In this document: in pieces, positions 45,388-55,608 of the stretch | Position numbering within the stretch: the stretch's first letter is position 1 | Layout: the number at the start of each line of letters is the position of its first letter | Origin: Lepidodermella squamata | Taxonomy: Eukaryota > Gastrotricha | Assembly (NCBI GenBank): GCA_047495785.1 | Contig: JBLDXI010000033.1 | Coordinates: 806,001 to 870,000, forward strand | Length of the DNA: 64,000 nucleotides | Direction of reading: 5' to 3' | Translations under genes and position numbers: made by a program | The notes under the pieces: generated by a model | What the model was told of the DNA's origin: nothing | Seen by the model: the letters and a program-made list of their open reading frames with translations, nothing else | Database searches by the model: none

Positions 45388-46365
45388 TCACTCTAACAGG
45401 ATAACCAGGCATATCGCCCAAACAGCCAACAATGGGCTAACTGTGACTACTTCCGCTGAATTGATTGTTGTAAGCCGTGGAGTAATTCTTGTAGTTGTGT
45501 TAGAAGTGGTAGTGGTAGCATTTCGCGCAGTTTCAATGGTGTCCGCAATCCATTGAGTATAACTCGAAACACGAGTGAAGATACCGACCTTGAAAATGGT
45601 TGACAGGTCACATTTAATGCCGAGCGACACAATGCCATGCTGAGTAACTGTTCCATCAGCTGATTTATAGAAAAGTGGACCACCACTGTCACCGGGGCAA
45701 AATCGCTTCAATTCTGTGTCGTAGCCAGCACAAATCATCGACGACCCAACTTTAACTGGCTTTGGAACTCCGTTAACTAGAATTGTCACGTTCTCATACT
45801 CAGCTTCGCATTCATCATTACTCGCGATAGGCATGTCTGCCTTTCGAAGATACTGCGACGTTGCTGTCGAAGACGATTGATACATGCCCCATCCAGATAC
45901 TACTGCTACTTCGCCAGGATTCGGGTCATCCACTGGTAGCTTGATAGGTTGTATGGTGCTAGAAAACGTTATGTTTGTCTTCAGCTTGATCAAAGCAATG
46001 TCGTTTTCGTAGATGTTCGGTGAGTTGTATTTAGGGTGGATGAAGACTTCTTCCAAATAGACTGTCTCTTCACCTGTTTCGATTGCATATAAATCGTGTT
46101 TGCCGAGAAAAAACCTGAAGTCAGCCCACTGCCCTTCTTTGTACTCGGCGAAGCAGTGGCCGGCTGAAAGTAGCCACTGTTCGTTGATGATGCTCGCGCC
46201 ACAGATGTGCCGGGTTTTGAATTTGTGCGAGACCTGCCAGGGAAATTCGTGGGGTTCGGCGATGCTTCCGCCGATGACTCGGACTGAGTCTAAGGAATTG
46301 ACACAATTCCCGTAAATTGCTGAGGTCAGGGCGGCAGCGAGAGGAAGGAGGAAATAAATTCCCAT
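45388..46365 (-). CDS. S1 serine protease, GPI-type, unusual S1 pocket
   Basis: An intronless 325-residue zymogen. The ATG at 46365 is preferred over one at 46416 because the leader (FLLPLAAALTSA) starts there and the TATA box is 81 bp upstream. Activation site R-VIGG. Triad: His in LSAGHC, Asp in ENDIALIK, Ser in GDSGGP. The residue equivalent to chymotrypsin 189 is Arg (LKRFCPGDSGGP), not the Asp of trypsin, so cleavage after Lys/Arg is unlikely. A Thr-rich stalk and a hydrophobic C-terminus (LLAVWAICLVILL) suggest a GPI anchor. It is one of three tandem paralogues, closest to 50256. Confidence 0.88.
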   Translation of the reverse strand: MGIYFLLPLAAALTSAIYGNCVNSLDSVRVIGGSIAEPHEFPWQVSHKFKTRHICGASIINEQWLLSAGHCFAEYKEGQWADFRFFLGKHDLYAIETGEETVYLEEVFIHPKYNSPNIYENDIALIKLKTNITFSSTIQPIKLPVDDPNPGEVAVVSGWGMYQSSSTATSQYLRKADMPIASNDECEAEYENVTILVNGVPKPVKVGSSMICAGYDTELKRFCPGDSGGPLFYKSADGTVTQHGIVSLGIKCDLSTIFKVGIFTRVSSYTQWIADTIETARNATTTTSNTTTRITPRLTTINSAEVVTVSPLLAVWAICLVILLE

Positions 46366-46445
46366 TTTACCGGGTGCTAAAAGAAAGTTAAACTGGTAAT
46401 GGCTGTCAGAATGCATATAATGGCTCTTATACTTCTGCCCGCCCT

Positions 46446-46453
46446 GTTATATA
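46446..46453 (-). promoter_or_regulatory. TATA box (TATATAAC on minus)
   Basis: Lies 81 bp upstream of the preferred protease ATG at 46365. Confidence 0.55.
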
Positions 46454-47046
46454 GAGCAAAAATCCTTGTCGTGTGGTACTTTTTCAGAGTTATTTAAACA
46501 GAGACACTGCTAAAATGGATTACTAATCGCCTTTTCCTGGATGAAATCACCGTTTTTGTAAATAAAAGCCGTTCCTGATGATTAACGTAGTTCCCAAACT
46601 GCAGCTTTCTAATCAAATCGGTGGGGATAAGGTCTTATCTGTAACATGGGTTGATAATTGATAATAGCTACATAGGTAATCTATTCATACCTGTGCCATT
46701 TTACAACTTGAGGTCTATACCGCGGATGTACCTTGATGACTGATGTCCACTGAGCTCACAGCGAATATCTTTTGCGTTTTATTGGGCGGATTGCAGAGTC
46801 CGGATATAGCTATGTTTTTGTAATTTGAGTAGACAATTCGACATTTTCACCATTTCGACTTCAAATCCCCTTTTTAGCGAAATTTAAAAAATCAGTATTT
46901 CGGGTATTGCCATGGTGTATATGGTGTATAATGGCACTACTAAAAGCTCTTCCCTAATGGACATAACTGAGTTCCGCTTTCCTCAAGAGCTTCCGGCAAT
47001 CTCAAGTTGTAAATCAAGGTGTATGATTCAAGAGGAATTAAGGATT

Positions 47047-48156
47047 CCCACGTGGTTGGTTATTTTTTGCTTCAATAGAAAATGCGATTCCGCCCGGTGT
47101 TTCCGCCCGGTGATTCCGCCCGCTCACGCGAGTTAAGGTGGATCTTTTATTTTTAATTTCTGTTAAAATCCAAATCACTGAATTACTGGACGAACCAGGC
47201 TCCATCAAGGGATTGGACTAGCAAAGCAAAAATTTGAACCAAAGAACGCATTTTAACAAAAACCATATTTATTGAACGCTTAAACTGTGAGAGATGAGCT
47301 TATAAATACAATCAAATAGTCATTTCTAGATATTTGACATTCACCGTGCAGCTGTTCACTTGAAAACTGGCGTCGACCGTGAACTGGCGTGATTCAAACC
47401 GGTTCATCAAGCTGTTCAGGATCATCGCCCAACAATGCCAGTCGCTTCGCATAGAAATTTTCCTCCGAAACTCGTTGATCAGCAGAGTCGGCGAATCGTT
47501 TCGTGGAATTTCTCACCGCTCCCATTGTCTCAAACGCAAATTCTTCGATGTGTCGTCGCAGCTATTCAGCAACGCCTTCAAATTAATCGCCGTCATCGCC
47601 ATCATCGCCGTCGGATTGGCCATGAGGAAATTCGGGCTTTTCTGTAGTAGTCCAATATTTTGAGCATTGCGGCTTTCACGAGCTGATTAGTGTTGCTGCC
47701 AGCAGACTGCATTTGGTTAGAACCGACAGCGTTTACGAGGATTAAATCGCCGATGCCGAGCGTGATTTCCACCAAAAAAGAATTCAGTGCTAAAATCGTT
47801 CGATTTAAACAGGATCGAACAAAAGCAATTTGCTAAGCGATTTTTTTAGGTTGATTTTTTAATTGCAACAAAATTAATTTAATCTGACACCATGGGTGTG
47901 TGTGTGTTCCGGCATTCTATCCGGTTTTTGAGCGGAAAAATAGTTTTTCTTCAGAAAATAACCATCCATGTGGGAACAGGAATCCTAAACTTGTGTTTCG
48001 GGCAAAAACGAGATTTCGGCTCATGACTGTATTCATCTTCGGTTCCTGCGGAACCTCGATTCATACAGTCATTCGTACAAGAAAAGTGTTTCTGTATTCT
48101 GAGCCATCCAAGATTGCTTAATTTCCATTGAAGCAAAAAATAACCAACCATGTGGG
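47047..48156. repeat. Inverted repeat pair, 35 bp arms, ~1.1 kb apart
   Basis: Arms 47047-47081 and 48122-48156 are reverse complements with 2 mismatches in 35 (core GTTGGTTATTTTTTGC). A third, weaker copy of the arm lies near 47944-47974. They may bound a degenerate mobile element that encloses the coding relic at 47380-47790. No clear target duplication was found. Confidence 0.5.
47380..47790 (-). pseudogene. Degenerate coding relic, possibly reverse-transcriptase end
   Basis: The minus strand carries open segments in two frames. The first (about 47790-47650) reads LGIGDLILVNAVGS..KAAMLKILDYYRK. The second, further downstream on the minus strand, contains FAFETMGAVRNSTKRF followed by an acidic stretch. 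The FxxETxG pattern is often seen just after the reverse-transcriptase domain of non-LTR retroelements. The similarity is weak and judged by eye; it could be another decayed gene. Confidence 0.25.
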
Positions 48157-48269
48157 ATTTTTTAAGTAATAATTGCTTATTAGCAGTTTTATTTGTGAAA
48201 ATCAATTTTGCATCATATTCATATTATAAAATCGTCATGTAAAATTAAACAGATAGCACCCTCTTCGAA

Positions 48270-49190
48270 CTACCGAAATGTCGTGAAAATAGCCAGACAT
48301 ATCGGCAAAACAGCCAGGAATTTGCTAGTTGTAACTAATGTTGCTGAATTCATTGAATTCATTGTCGCCGTAATCCATTGAGTATACTTTGAAACACGAG
48401 TGAAAACACTGACTTTCAGCACTTTGGAGTTTTCGCAAATAGCTCCCCAAGATACAACGCCATGTTGGGTGATGTTACCATCGGCTGATTTGTAAATCAG
48501 CGGACCACCACTGTCACCGGGGCAGAATCGCTTTTCGAGATTAGAGTAACCAGCGCAAATCATGGTCGGCACAACTTTCACTGGCTTCGCAGTGCCGTCA
48601 ACCCTGATTAACATCCCATCGTACTCCTTGCCGCATTCTTCATTAGTCGCTACTGGCAGGTCAACCTTTCGGAGGAGAAGCGATCCAGCTTTTGAGCCCG
48701 GTATATACCTGCCCCATCCTGAAACTGTCGTCATTTCGTCAGGCTCCGGGTCGAAATCTGGCAGGCTTATCGGCTGAATTGTATCCGAAAACGTTATATT
48801 CCTCGTCAATTTGACCAGGGCAATGTCGTTTTCGAAGGGGTTCGGGGAGCTGTATTTCGGGTGAACAACTACTCTCTCCATTTTGTAAGTAGCCTGGCCA
48901 GCCTCGGTTTTCGTCAAGTCGTGTTTGCCGAGTACAAATTCGAACTCTTTCCAGTCTTTCTCTTCGAGCTCTTTGAAGCAGTGGCCGGCCGAGAGGAGCC
49001 ATCGCTCGTTGATTATGCTGCCACCGCAAACATTTTGGTCCCTGAACTGATGAGACACCTGCCACGGGAACTCGTGGGGAGTTGCAAGAGTTCCACCTAC
49101 GATTCGGAGATCGACACAGTTCCCGTAAATTGCCAAGGACAGCGTTGCAGCGAGTGGAAGTAGGACATGAGTTCCCATTGCACCGAGCAT
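48270..49190 (-). CDS. S1 serine protease, GPI-type, unusual S1 pocket
   Basis: A 306-residue intronless zymogen; the ATG may be 49190 or 49178. Signal peptide about 1-24, activation at R-IVGG. Triad: LSAGHC, ENDIALVK, GDSGGP. The 189-equivalent is Arg (EKRFCPGDSGGP) and the 226-equivalent is Ser (LKVSVF), unlike trypsin (Asp, Gly). The hydrophobic C-terminus (FLAVLPICLAIFTTF) suggests a GPI signal. It is the most diverged of the three copies. A TATA box sits near 49235. Confidence 0.87.
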   Translation of the reverse strand: MLGAMGTHVLLPLAATLSLAIYGNCVDLRIVGGTLATPHEFPWQVSHQFRDQNVCGGSIINERWLLSAGHCFKELEEKDWKEFEFVLGKHDLTKTEAGQATYKMERVVVHPKYSSPNPFENDIALVKLTRNITFSDTIQPISLPDFDPEPDEMTTVSGWGRYIPGSKAGSLLLRKVDLPVATNEECGKEYDGMLIRVDGTAKPVKVVPTMICAGYSNLEKRFCPGDSGGPLIYKSADGNITQHGVVSWGAICENSKVLKVSVFTRVSKYTQWITATMNSMNSATLVTTSKFLAVLPICLAIFTTFR

Positions 49191-49234
49191 TAAAGCGATA
49201 CCAAATTAATGATGTCTGTCTAGGGGATGTCTGG

Positions 49235-49240
49235 CTTATA
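49235..49240 (-). promoter_or_regulatory. TATA box (TATAAG on minus)
   Basis: Lies about 45-57 bp upstream of the two candidate protease start codons (49190, 49178). Confidence 0.45.
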
Positions 49241-50255
49241 AGCCCGTAGTCCACCCTGATAAAAAAAGTCCAATCACGATAACTATAACACTGTTGTACG
49301 TTTTTTTCAGATTTATTTAGATAACCACAGCTTAATGATGTATTAATCAGAACGACTAGTCGCACGTTTCTGGTGAAATCACCGTTTTGTAAATACAAGC
49401 CACTCCTGATTCACGTTTCTTTTACAATAACTGTATAGTAGCATTTTAATCAGTCTCATTAATGCAGTTTTTTTTATCAAATCCGGGGTGATAAGGTCAT
49501 ATCTGTATCATGGGATGATAGTTGTCGAATGATTTCATGGAAAACTAATTAGGTACAGTAAAAGTGCATTCCCAGCTTTTGCCGACTGAACAATTTTCCG
49601 GGGGGAGATTCTGGCAATCCTATTTTTAACCAACTCATGAAATCCTCATGAAAGGAAGAGTGGTTCAAAGCTCCCAAAGTGAAATGCGCGAATTCTGTTG
49701 CCCTGAGCTTGAAGTGTTACCAGGAAATAAGGAACTTTTTTTAGTTATTTAGCTGAGGCAGCCCGAGTAAGGAACCAGGTATGCCGTAGTAGGAAACCCG
49801 GGAAATTTTCACATCTTTAGCGACGCGCCAAAACAACCACTTTGATGACTCATTCGATCGTACTTTGACGAGCCGAGCGTAAAGAAGGAGTACGTTCGGC
49901 TTTTTGAGCACTGATCGTACTCATCGTAATTTGAATTTACGTTCAACAGTCGAACGTACTTTCCATAAAAAAGCTATAAATAGTAAAGTGGTTGTTTTGG
50001 CGCGTCGCTAACGACATGTAATTGAGACTTTTTCTCTGACGCAAACAGGCTGGCATTTTCAGGAACAGCTTCTGGGACAATATCGAATAGCGAATATTTA
50101 TTATTAAAATCAGGGTCATCATGGGCCACAAGGTATGTCATAATTCCATTGGCCAGTTCGATCAACGTCAGGTTCAGTAAAATGACAGAAATCACAATAA
50201 CTTTAATTTGAAACTATTCCTCATCTTTTTCAAATTGCAACTAAGCAAGTTTTAC
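49241..50255. other. Intergenic spacer with a MITE
   Basis: Holds the inverted-repeat element at 49818-50010. Short open frames overlap it and are not credible genes. Confidence 0.5.
49818..50010. mobile_element. 193-bp MITE, perfect 26-bp inverted ends, TA target
   Basis: Positions 49818-49843 and 49985-50010 are perfect 26-bp inverted repeats beginning TAGCGACGCGCC. The outer TA on each side fits the TA target duplication of Tc1/mariner-type elements. The interior is AT/GC-mixed, contains GTACGTTCGGC-like repeats and encodes nothing. Perfect arms suggest a recent insertion. Confidence 0.8.
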
Positions 50256-51170
50256 TCAGATATTGGTGAGAGTAGCCAAGCTCGCCAGGAGGACGGCGAA
50301 GAATGTGTTGATTCCAAAAGCTGACGCCGAGTTCATAGTAATAGTATCCTGTATCCACTGGGTATACTTTGAAACACGCGTGAAGACACTGACCTTGAAC
50401 ATGGTCGCCAAATCACACCTTATGCCAAGCGACACAATTCCATGCTGAGTAACTGTTCCATCAGCTGATTTATAGAAAAGTGGACCACCACTGTCACCGG
50501 GGCAAAATCGCTTCAATTCTGTGTCGTAGCCAGCACAAATCATCGACGACCCAACTATAACTGGCTTCGGAACTCCGTCAACAGGAATCAACACGCCTTT
50601 ATATTCGGCTTCGCATTCGTCGTTTGTCGCGATAGGCATATCAGCCTTTCGAAGATACCGTGACGTTGCTGTCGAAGACGATTGGTACATGCCCCATCCG
50701 GATACTATTGCTATTTCGCCAGGATTCGGGTCTTCCACTGGTAGCTTGATAGGTTGTATGGTGCTAGAAAACGTTATATTTCTCTTCAACTTGATCAAAG
50801 AAATGTCGTTTTCGTAAGGGTTGGGCGAGTTGTATTTAGGGTGGACAAAGACTTCATCCATGTAGACTGTCTGTTGGCCTGCTTCGTAAGTACTTAGATC
50901 GTGCTTGCCGAGAACAAAACTGAAGTCAGCCCACAGCCTTTTGTCAACCTCAGCGAAACAGTGGCCAGCTGAAAGCAGCCACTGTTCGTTGATGATGCTC
51001 GCCCCGCAGATGTGCTGGCCGTTGTATTGATGGGAGACTTGCCATGGGAATTCGTGGGGATCTGCGATGTTTCCGCCGATGATTCGAACCGAATCCAATG
51101 GATCGGTGCAAAAGCTAACGGCGGCAAATGTGGAGATTAACAAAAACAGAGTAAACCAAGATTTTGCCAT
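50256..51170 (-). CDS. S1 serine protease, GPI-type, unusual S1 pocket
   Basis: A 304-residue intronless zymogen, signal peptide about 1-21, activation R-IIGG. Triad: LSAGHC, ENDISLIK, GDSGGP. The 189-equivalent is Arg (LKRFCPGDSGGP) and the 226-equivalent is Ser (FKVSVF). The hydrophobic C-terminus (FFAVLLASLATLTNI) fits a GPI signal. Long stretches are nearly identical to 45388, including synonymous sites, which points to recent duplication or gene conversion. Confidence 0.88.
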   Translation of the reverse strand: MAKSWFTLFLLISTFAAVSFCTDPLDSVRIIGGNIADPHEFPWQVSHQYNGQHICGASIINEQWLLSAGHCFAEVDKRLWADFSFVLGKHDLSTYEAGQQTVYMDEVFVHPKYNSPNPYENDISLIKLKRNITFSSTIQPIKLPVEDPNPGEIAIVSGWGMYQSSSTATSRYLRKADMPIATNDECEAEYKGVLIPVDGVPKPVIVGSSMICAGYDTELKRFCPGDSGGPLFYKSADGTVTQHGIVSLGIRCDLATMFKVSVFTRVSKYTQWIQDTITMNSASAFGINTFFAVLLASLATLTNI

Positions 51171-51461
51171 CGTTAAAATATACAGTTATGTGAATAAATG
51201 CTATCTTGCCTCTTTGCGAAGTCTGCTCGTAATCCGTAACTGTCTCATAGAAGATAAAGATCTGATTACAAAATTTGTTACGGTTGTTAGAGATGATTAT
51301 ACACTCCCTTGGTGGACAGCTAAAATTATCGCTTTTTCGGTCATTTCGAGGCTTCAAATGAGATATCTCTGAAAAAACACTGCAGTTCAAACACGGAATT
51401 TATAGAAATCAAAATATAAATGCGTTACAAGGCAAAAATTGGCAGTAAATAGTTCATGATA

Positions 51462-52118
51462 TCACATATCATCACATAGCCTGGTAACCGGCGGAATCTT
51501 GAAAGTTAATGATAAATGACTGTCTTTGAAATTGAGTTCAATAATTTTCTCCTTGGCCCAGGAATATGCCTTCGAATAATAAGTAAGAATCAAAATGAAG
51601 CCAACAACCGTTAGCGGAAGAATCGCGCCTGAGTAATAGATAAATTTGCCAATTCCATCCCGATCATTTGGCGATGTTGTTGTAGACGAATTCTTCGGGG
51701 CGGCTGTCGTCATCGGAAAGTAACCAGTTTGGCCTTTCTCGTTCATCAAAGTATTCCAAGCATCGGCAAGTATGCCAGACGATATACCAGCCCAAACTTG
51801 GAAAATCAAATAACCAATATAGATAACGAGTCCAGCAGTAAATAGGCAAAACCAGACGAATCCTTTTGGGTAAATCCATTGCGAAATCGGTTTTCGGCTG
51901 ACTTTCGTCGTGATTTCAAACGCCTTGCCGCAAATTTCGCAAATAGGTTTATTCGAAGAGTTCATCCTCACTGCTGGGGAATTTATCAGCTGCTCGAGGC
52001 AGAATTTATGGAAATTCCCCATTGTGCCACTGCAGGAACAGACATTGCTGAATAGCGGCTCGCTTGTTGGACCGTCGCAGCAAATTCGACAGGTTGGTAA
52101 TTCTGCTTCTAAAGTCAT
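51462..52118 (-). CDS. RING-CH (MARCH-like) membrane E3 ligase
   Basis: A 218-residue intronless protein. RING-CH: CRIC, VCSCSGT, H-x2-C, CEIC; the usual CRGS is CSGT here. The linker KPISQW is followed by two transmembrane helices around a Thr/Ser/Asn-rich lumenal loop with NSS and NTT-like sites. The tail carries LTFKIPPVTRL. It sits 149 bp downstream of the next paralogue in the direction of transcription. Confidence 0.83.
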   Translation of the reverse strand: MTLEAELPTCRICCDGPTSEPLFSNVCSCSGTMGNFHKFCLEQLINSPAVRMNSSNKPICEICGKAFEITTKVSRKPISQWIYPKGFVWFCLFTAGLVIYIGYLIFQVWAGISSGILADAWNTLMNEKGQTGYFPMTTAAPKNSSTTTSPNDRDGIGKFIYYSGAILPLTVVGFILILTYYSKAYSWAKEKIIELNFKDSHLSLTFKIPPVTRLCDDM

Positions 52119-52267
52119 TAAAACAGGTTCAAAAAATGTTTTTTGGGATGGGCTGATGTTTTGCTCTTGAGTTCGAGAATTAGGATTTTATCTCTTCCGC
52201 TATTATTATCATCTGCCCTTATCTCTTGGCTGCTGAAACTAAACTCAAATTGCTCGACAAAGGGCAT

Positions 52268-52930
52268 TTATTTTTCAATTATGCAAACCGGAGGCATGCG
52301 GAAGCGAATGATTTTGATTTCACAGTTAAGCTCTATCAACTCCTTAGTGTAAGTCTTCCTGACATCTCGCAGCAAAATAAGGCCTAGGACGAAGAAAAAC
52401 ACGGCGAAAAGGAACGTTATCGGAAGCGCGGAGCCAATGAGAGTCAGTAAAAAGTCACTCGACCAGTCAGTATCGTCGTAGAAAAGCACCTCATCTGATG
52501 CCGAGATGATGGTTTGATTAGCTGATATCACCGTAGAATTATTGCCAAAATCTCGTATCTGCCTGAGCTCGAAAACAGCCCAAATTTGAACTCCAACAAT
52601 GCAGAGGAGGAGGAAGCATAGAACAAAAGAAACAGGTAGAAAACAGCTGGCGTTGTCGGGCAGTGACCAAGACCAAATCGGTTTCAGATGTTTAACGCAG
52701 TGAATTTCTAATTTTTTCAGGCATATATCACAGGCCGGCTGGCCGTCTTCCGTCATTCTCGCCGATGGTAGTGAGATTTGCTTTTCGAGGCATTGTTGAT
52801 GCGTGAAGGCGATTGATCCCCGGCATGAGCAGACGTTGGTGTAAAGCGGCCCCTTCGCCTCGCCTGGGCCTTCGAAGCATATGCGGCAGCTATTTAGCGG
52901 CGATTCTAGTACTTCTAAACAGTGGGCCAT
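52268..52930 (-). CDS. RING-CH (MARCH-like) membrane E3 ligase
   Basis: A 220-residue intronless protein. RING-CH: CRIC, VCSCRGS, H-x2-C, CDIC; linker KPIWSW; two helices with an N-glycosylatable lumenal loop (NNST, NQT); tail ELNCEIKIIRFRMPPVCII. This tail is shared with 56710, 61472 and 62425 (LN.E..I..F..PPV). Confidence 0.85.
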   Translation of the reverse strand: MAHCLEVLESPLNSCRICFEGPGEAKGPLYTNVCSCRGSIAFTHQQCLEKQISLPSARMTEDGQPACDICLKKLEIHCVKHLKPIWSWSLPDNASCFLPVSFVLCFLLLCIVGVQIWAVFELRQIRDFGNNSTVISANQTIISASDEVLFYDDTDWSSDFLLTLIGSALPITFLFAVFFFVLGLILLRDVRKTYTKELIELNCEIKIIRFRMPPVCIIEK

Positions 52931-53143
52931 TTTGGTTATTGTTGTAAGAAAAATACTGGCAGTGAAAAATAACGGCCTTATCTATTTCTTATCATCATCC
53001 TTTTGTGTTTTATTATTCTGCATTTCGTGAGTGCAAATTATTATTCATTCAGCTTTCAGCCGCGCGTTTTCCCCATTCGCGGCATAACTCAATTTTCGAT
53101 ACAAAAAACAAAAATCGATAATCTTTTCATTACGTCTCATGCA

Positions 53144-55408
53144 TTAGTGACGGAAAATGAGATGGTTGCAATTTTGCGGTAAAATCATCGCTGATTTGTT
53201 ATGACAATCGAAAATTTTGCTGAAATCAGCTGAATTTGACAAAATCCTGTTAACTCGACTCGGAGGCTCGGAGTGAGCCCGTAATATGTCCCAATTAAAG
53301 ACAGGTTTATGAGCTGCACAATTCCATTGAGCATACGCGAGATAGAAAAGATGTTTCCCTTGATCCGTGACACTATTCAGTAATCTGGAGGCTGTTTCTA
53401 ATCCTAAAGAATCTGCATAATCCTCCAGTAATCTCGGATTTTCTCGATGATAGAAAGTTTCCTCGGAGCTGGTATCGATTTCTGTTGTTGATAAGCAGTT
53501 TATGTAGCTTTTGATTTGCTCCATTTTAAGTTCTTGGCTCAAAACATGAGCAAGCTCATGGCCGACAATCGTACCGATTCTTCCATATTTAACCGCCAAT
53601 GGGTAGGATTTATCGAAAAAAGGCTCGTGCAACATCGGCATATTGACTCGAATCAAATTCGTTAATCTGTTGTAGTTAGCTCCGAATTCGAAAGCTGACT
53701 CGTGGAAAATTTGGTCGATATCCTCCAGCGAGACGCCTTGAGTCACGAAACCAAGCATCATTTTCGTTTTAAATTTGTAAGCGCTTCGCAGGTTTTTAAG
53801 GTGGCTTGACCGCGTGACAGTAAAAGACTCATAAAATTTGTCAAGATGCGCCTCATTCAGTGTCCAAGACGGTGTTCCAGCTTGAAATCTGACCCGGCGT
53901 AACGTCTTTGCAGTTTCTTCGGGAATTTGAAGCCGCGCAGCTAAATGTTTGAATTCATTCAAAAATTTACTGTAAATTCGATGAAAATCCTCAAGATTCG
54001 ATGTTGTAACAAATTTCCTCCTGTAAATTGAAGAGACAGCTAACGGCATGGTCTGAGAAATTAGCCTTAAACACTCCAATTCAGCCATTTTAGTTTCGCC
54101 CTCGAGTATTGATCGAAGAGGGTAGAGAGCTTTAAGGACGAGGTAATTCTGCAGCATTTGTCGACCATTCTGAGTTTCGACCTAGGTAGACCTAGGTCCT
54201 ACTCAAAATCAAGCTTGATTTTGAGTAGGTCGCAAACCCTTTTCAAATAGTAGCACCTATCGTCGCTAATGTAAATCGATTGAAGAGGAATAGAAAGGCT
54301 GAGATGGGCGGTCCAAGCCTTGAAGAACGACTCCCAATTGAGTAAATTGCAACATGAAGTCAAGTTAAGGATAGGAAGTTCAACCAAGGAAGTATCTAGA
54401 ATAAGTCTCTCCGGGACATGAATAGACGCGAGTTGTAGTTCGAAGTACACAACTTCATCAGCTTCCGGCCTTGAAATTCCTCCGAAAGGTCTCGCCAAAG
54501 CGAAAATCTCACGGCTATACATGGCGATTTTGAATGGAGTTACGCCAGATTTAGTCATGGAAAAGTGATCGAAACCTCCTTTCTGAATGACAAGAACTGG
54601 CTTGGCTTCATTTGGGTCTTTAAATTGAAAGGTCAGGTGAAATAAATGATTCCTGCTGTAGTGCATCAGCTTTCCAATGCGTTCGAATAAATCGCTTTGC
54701 TTCACATCGACTTTGGCTAGCCCGCCCATTTTTTCGACGATTGTTCTTAGCAAATGCCTATTCTGGATGAACAAGCTGTTATGGCGACAGGCGTCGTAGT
54801 AGTCCTTGACCTTTTTCTCCGATTTCCACACAAAATTCGAGGCATTTTCTAAAATTAAATATGGGCAAATTGAAGGAAAAAAATATTAAAAAATCCAACT
54901 TAATAATTTGATGAAAGCAATTTTCGCGGATTGAGTCAAATCTGATGCGATTGAACGACCTAGTTTGCTGCCCTCATCACTTGAACAGTAGCTCCCACAT
55001 GCGTATTGATAGAAATCTTCGCAAGGATCTACTGTGTTGTCGACGATGTCGAACATCGCTTCGATGGATTTGTTGCACTGATCCGACTTACATATCGTCG
55101 TAAAATTGCTGAGTTTCGGATAAAAATCCGGCGGCACGAATATTTTAATCGGGAAATTCGACTCGAAAGTCACTACAACAGCAACTAGAAGGGCTAAAAC
55201 CACGGTAACAACAACGGCGCCTGAAATTCGCAAGATTTATTTGATTTTTATTTTAAAATTTAAAATTACGTGTGCAGTGCTTAGTTCCAGATTTTTCGTG
55301 ATCTGGATTGTCTAGCCTAGCGTAAGTTGTGTCGACAGAATTATCGTTAGGATCAAGTCTGTTTCTACCGCGACCTTGCAGTCTTGCGATTCGATATCTG
55401 CGAGGCAT
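53144..55408 (-). CDS. M13 (neprilysin-like) zinc metallopeptidase, four exons
   Basis: Exons in transcript order: 55270-55408, 54900-55220, 54238-54848, 53144-54181; introns 49, 51 and 56 bp; 702 residues. Type II membrane topology: a short basic cytosolic end (MPRRYRIAR), one helix (VVVTVVLALLVAVVV) and a large ectodomain starting CEDFYQYACG as in M13 peptidases. Catalytic HELAH is present, and the third zinc ligand lies in EDYAD. NYNRLTN, HSEPPSRVNRIL and IFDC..NC match family landmarks, but several otherwise invariant residues are altered. Probably cleaves extracellular peptides. The third intron is almost filled by a perfect palindrome (54198-54229). Confidence 0.85.
54198..54229. repeat. 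Perfect 32-bp palindrome in an M13 intron
   Basis: Two 16-base halves (CCTACTCAAAATCAAG and its exact reverse complement) fill most of a 56-bp intron. The transcript could form a 16-bp stem with essentially no loop. A CCTAGGT direct repeat lies beside it, at the acceptor. Confidence 0.9.
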
Positions 55409-55608
55409 TTTCTTACGTGTAAAAATAGCGATTATAACAGATACCTTCGAATAAATCGCTATCTTTTGTTTATCAGACGATAATTTGTTATTTTTACGAT
55501 AAATCTCCAGATCGCGCGGGAAATATTTTATTGATAAAATCGCCCTCAATCAGGAAAAAATACATCATATAAATTATTAGGCATTTTGAGTCACATTTAG
55601 GTTTTTTC

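Larger units (their letters stand above)
46454..48269. other. Intergenic with repeats and possible retroelement fragment
   Basis: 1.8 kb between two proteases. It contains three tandem CCGCCCGG-type units near 47090-47120, an inverted repeat pair and a possible minus-strand coding relic (both listed separately). Confidence 0.5.
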
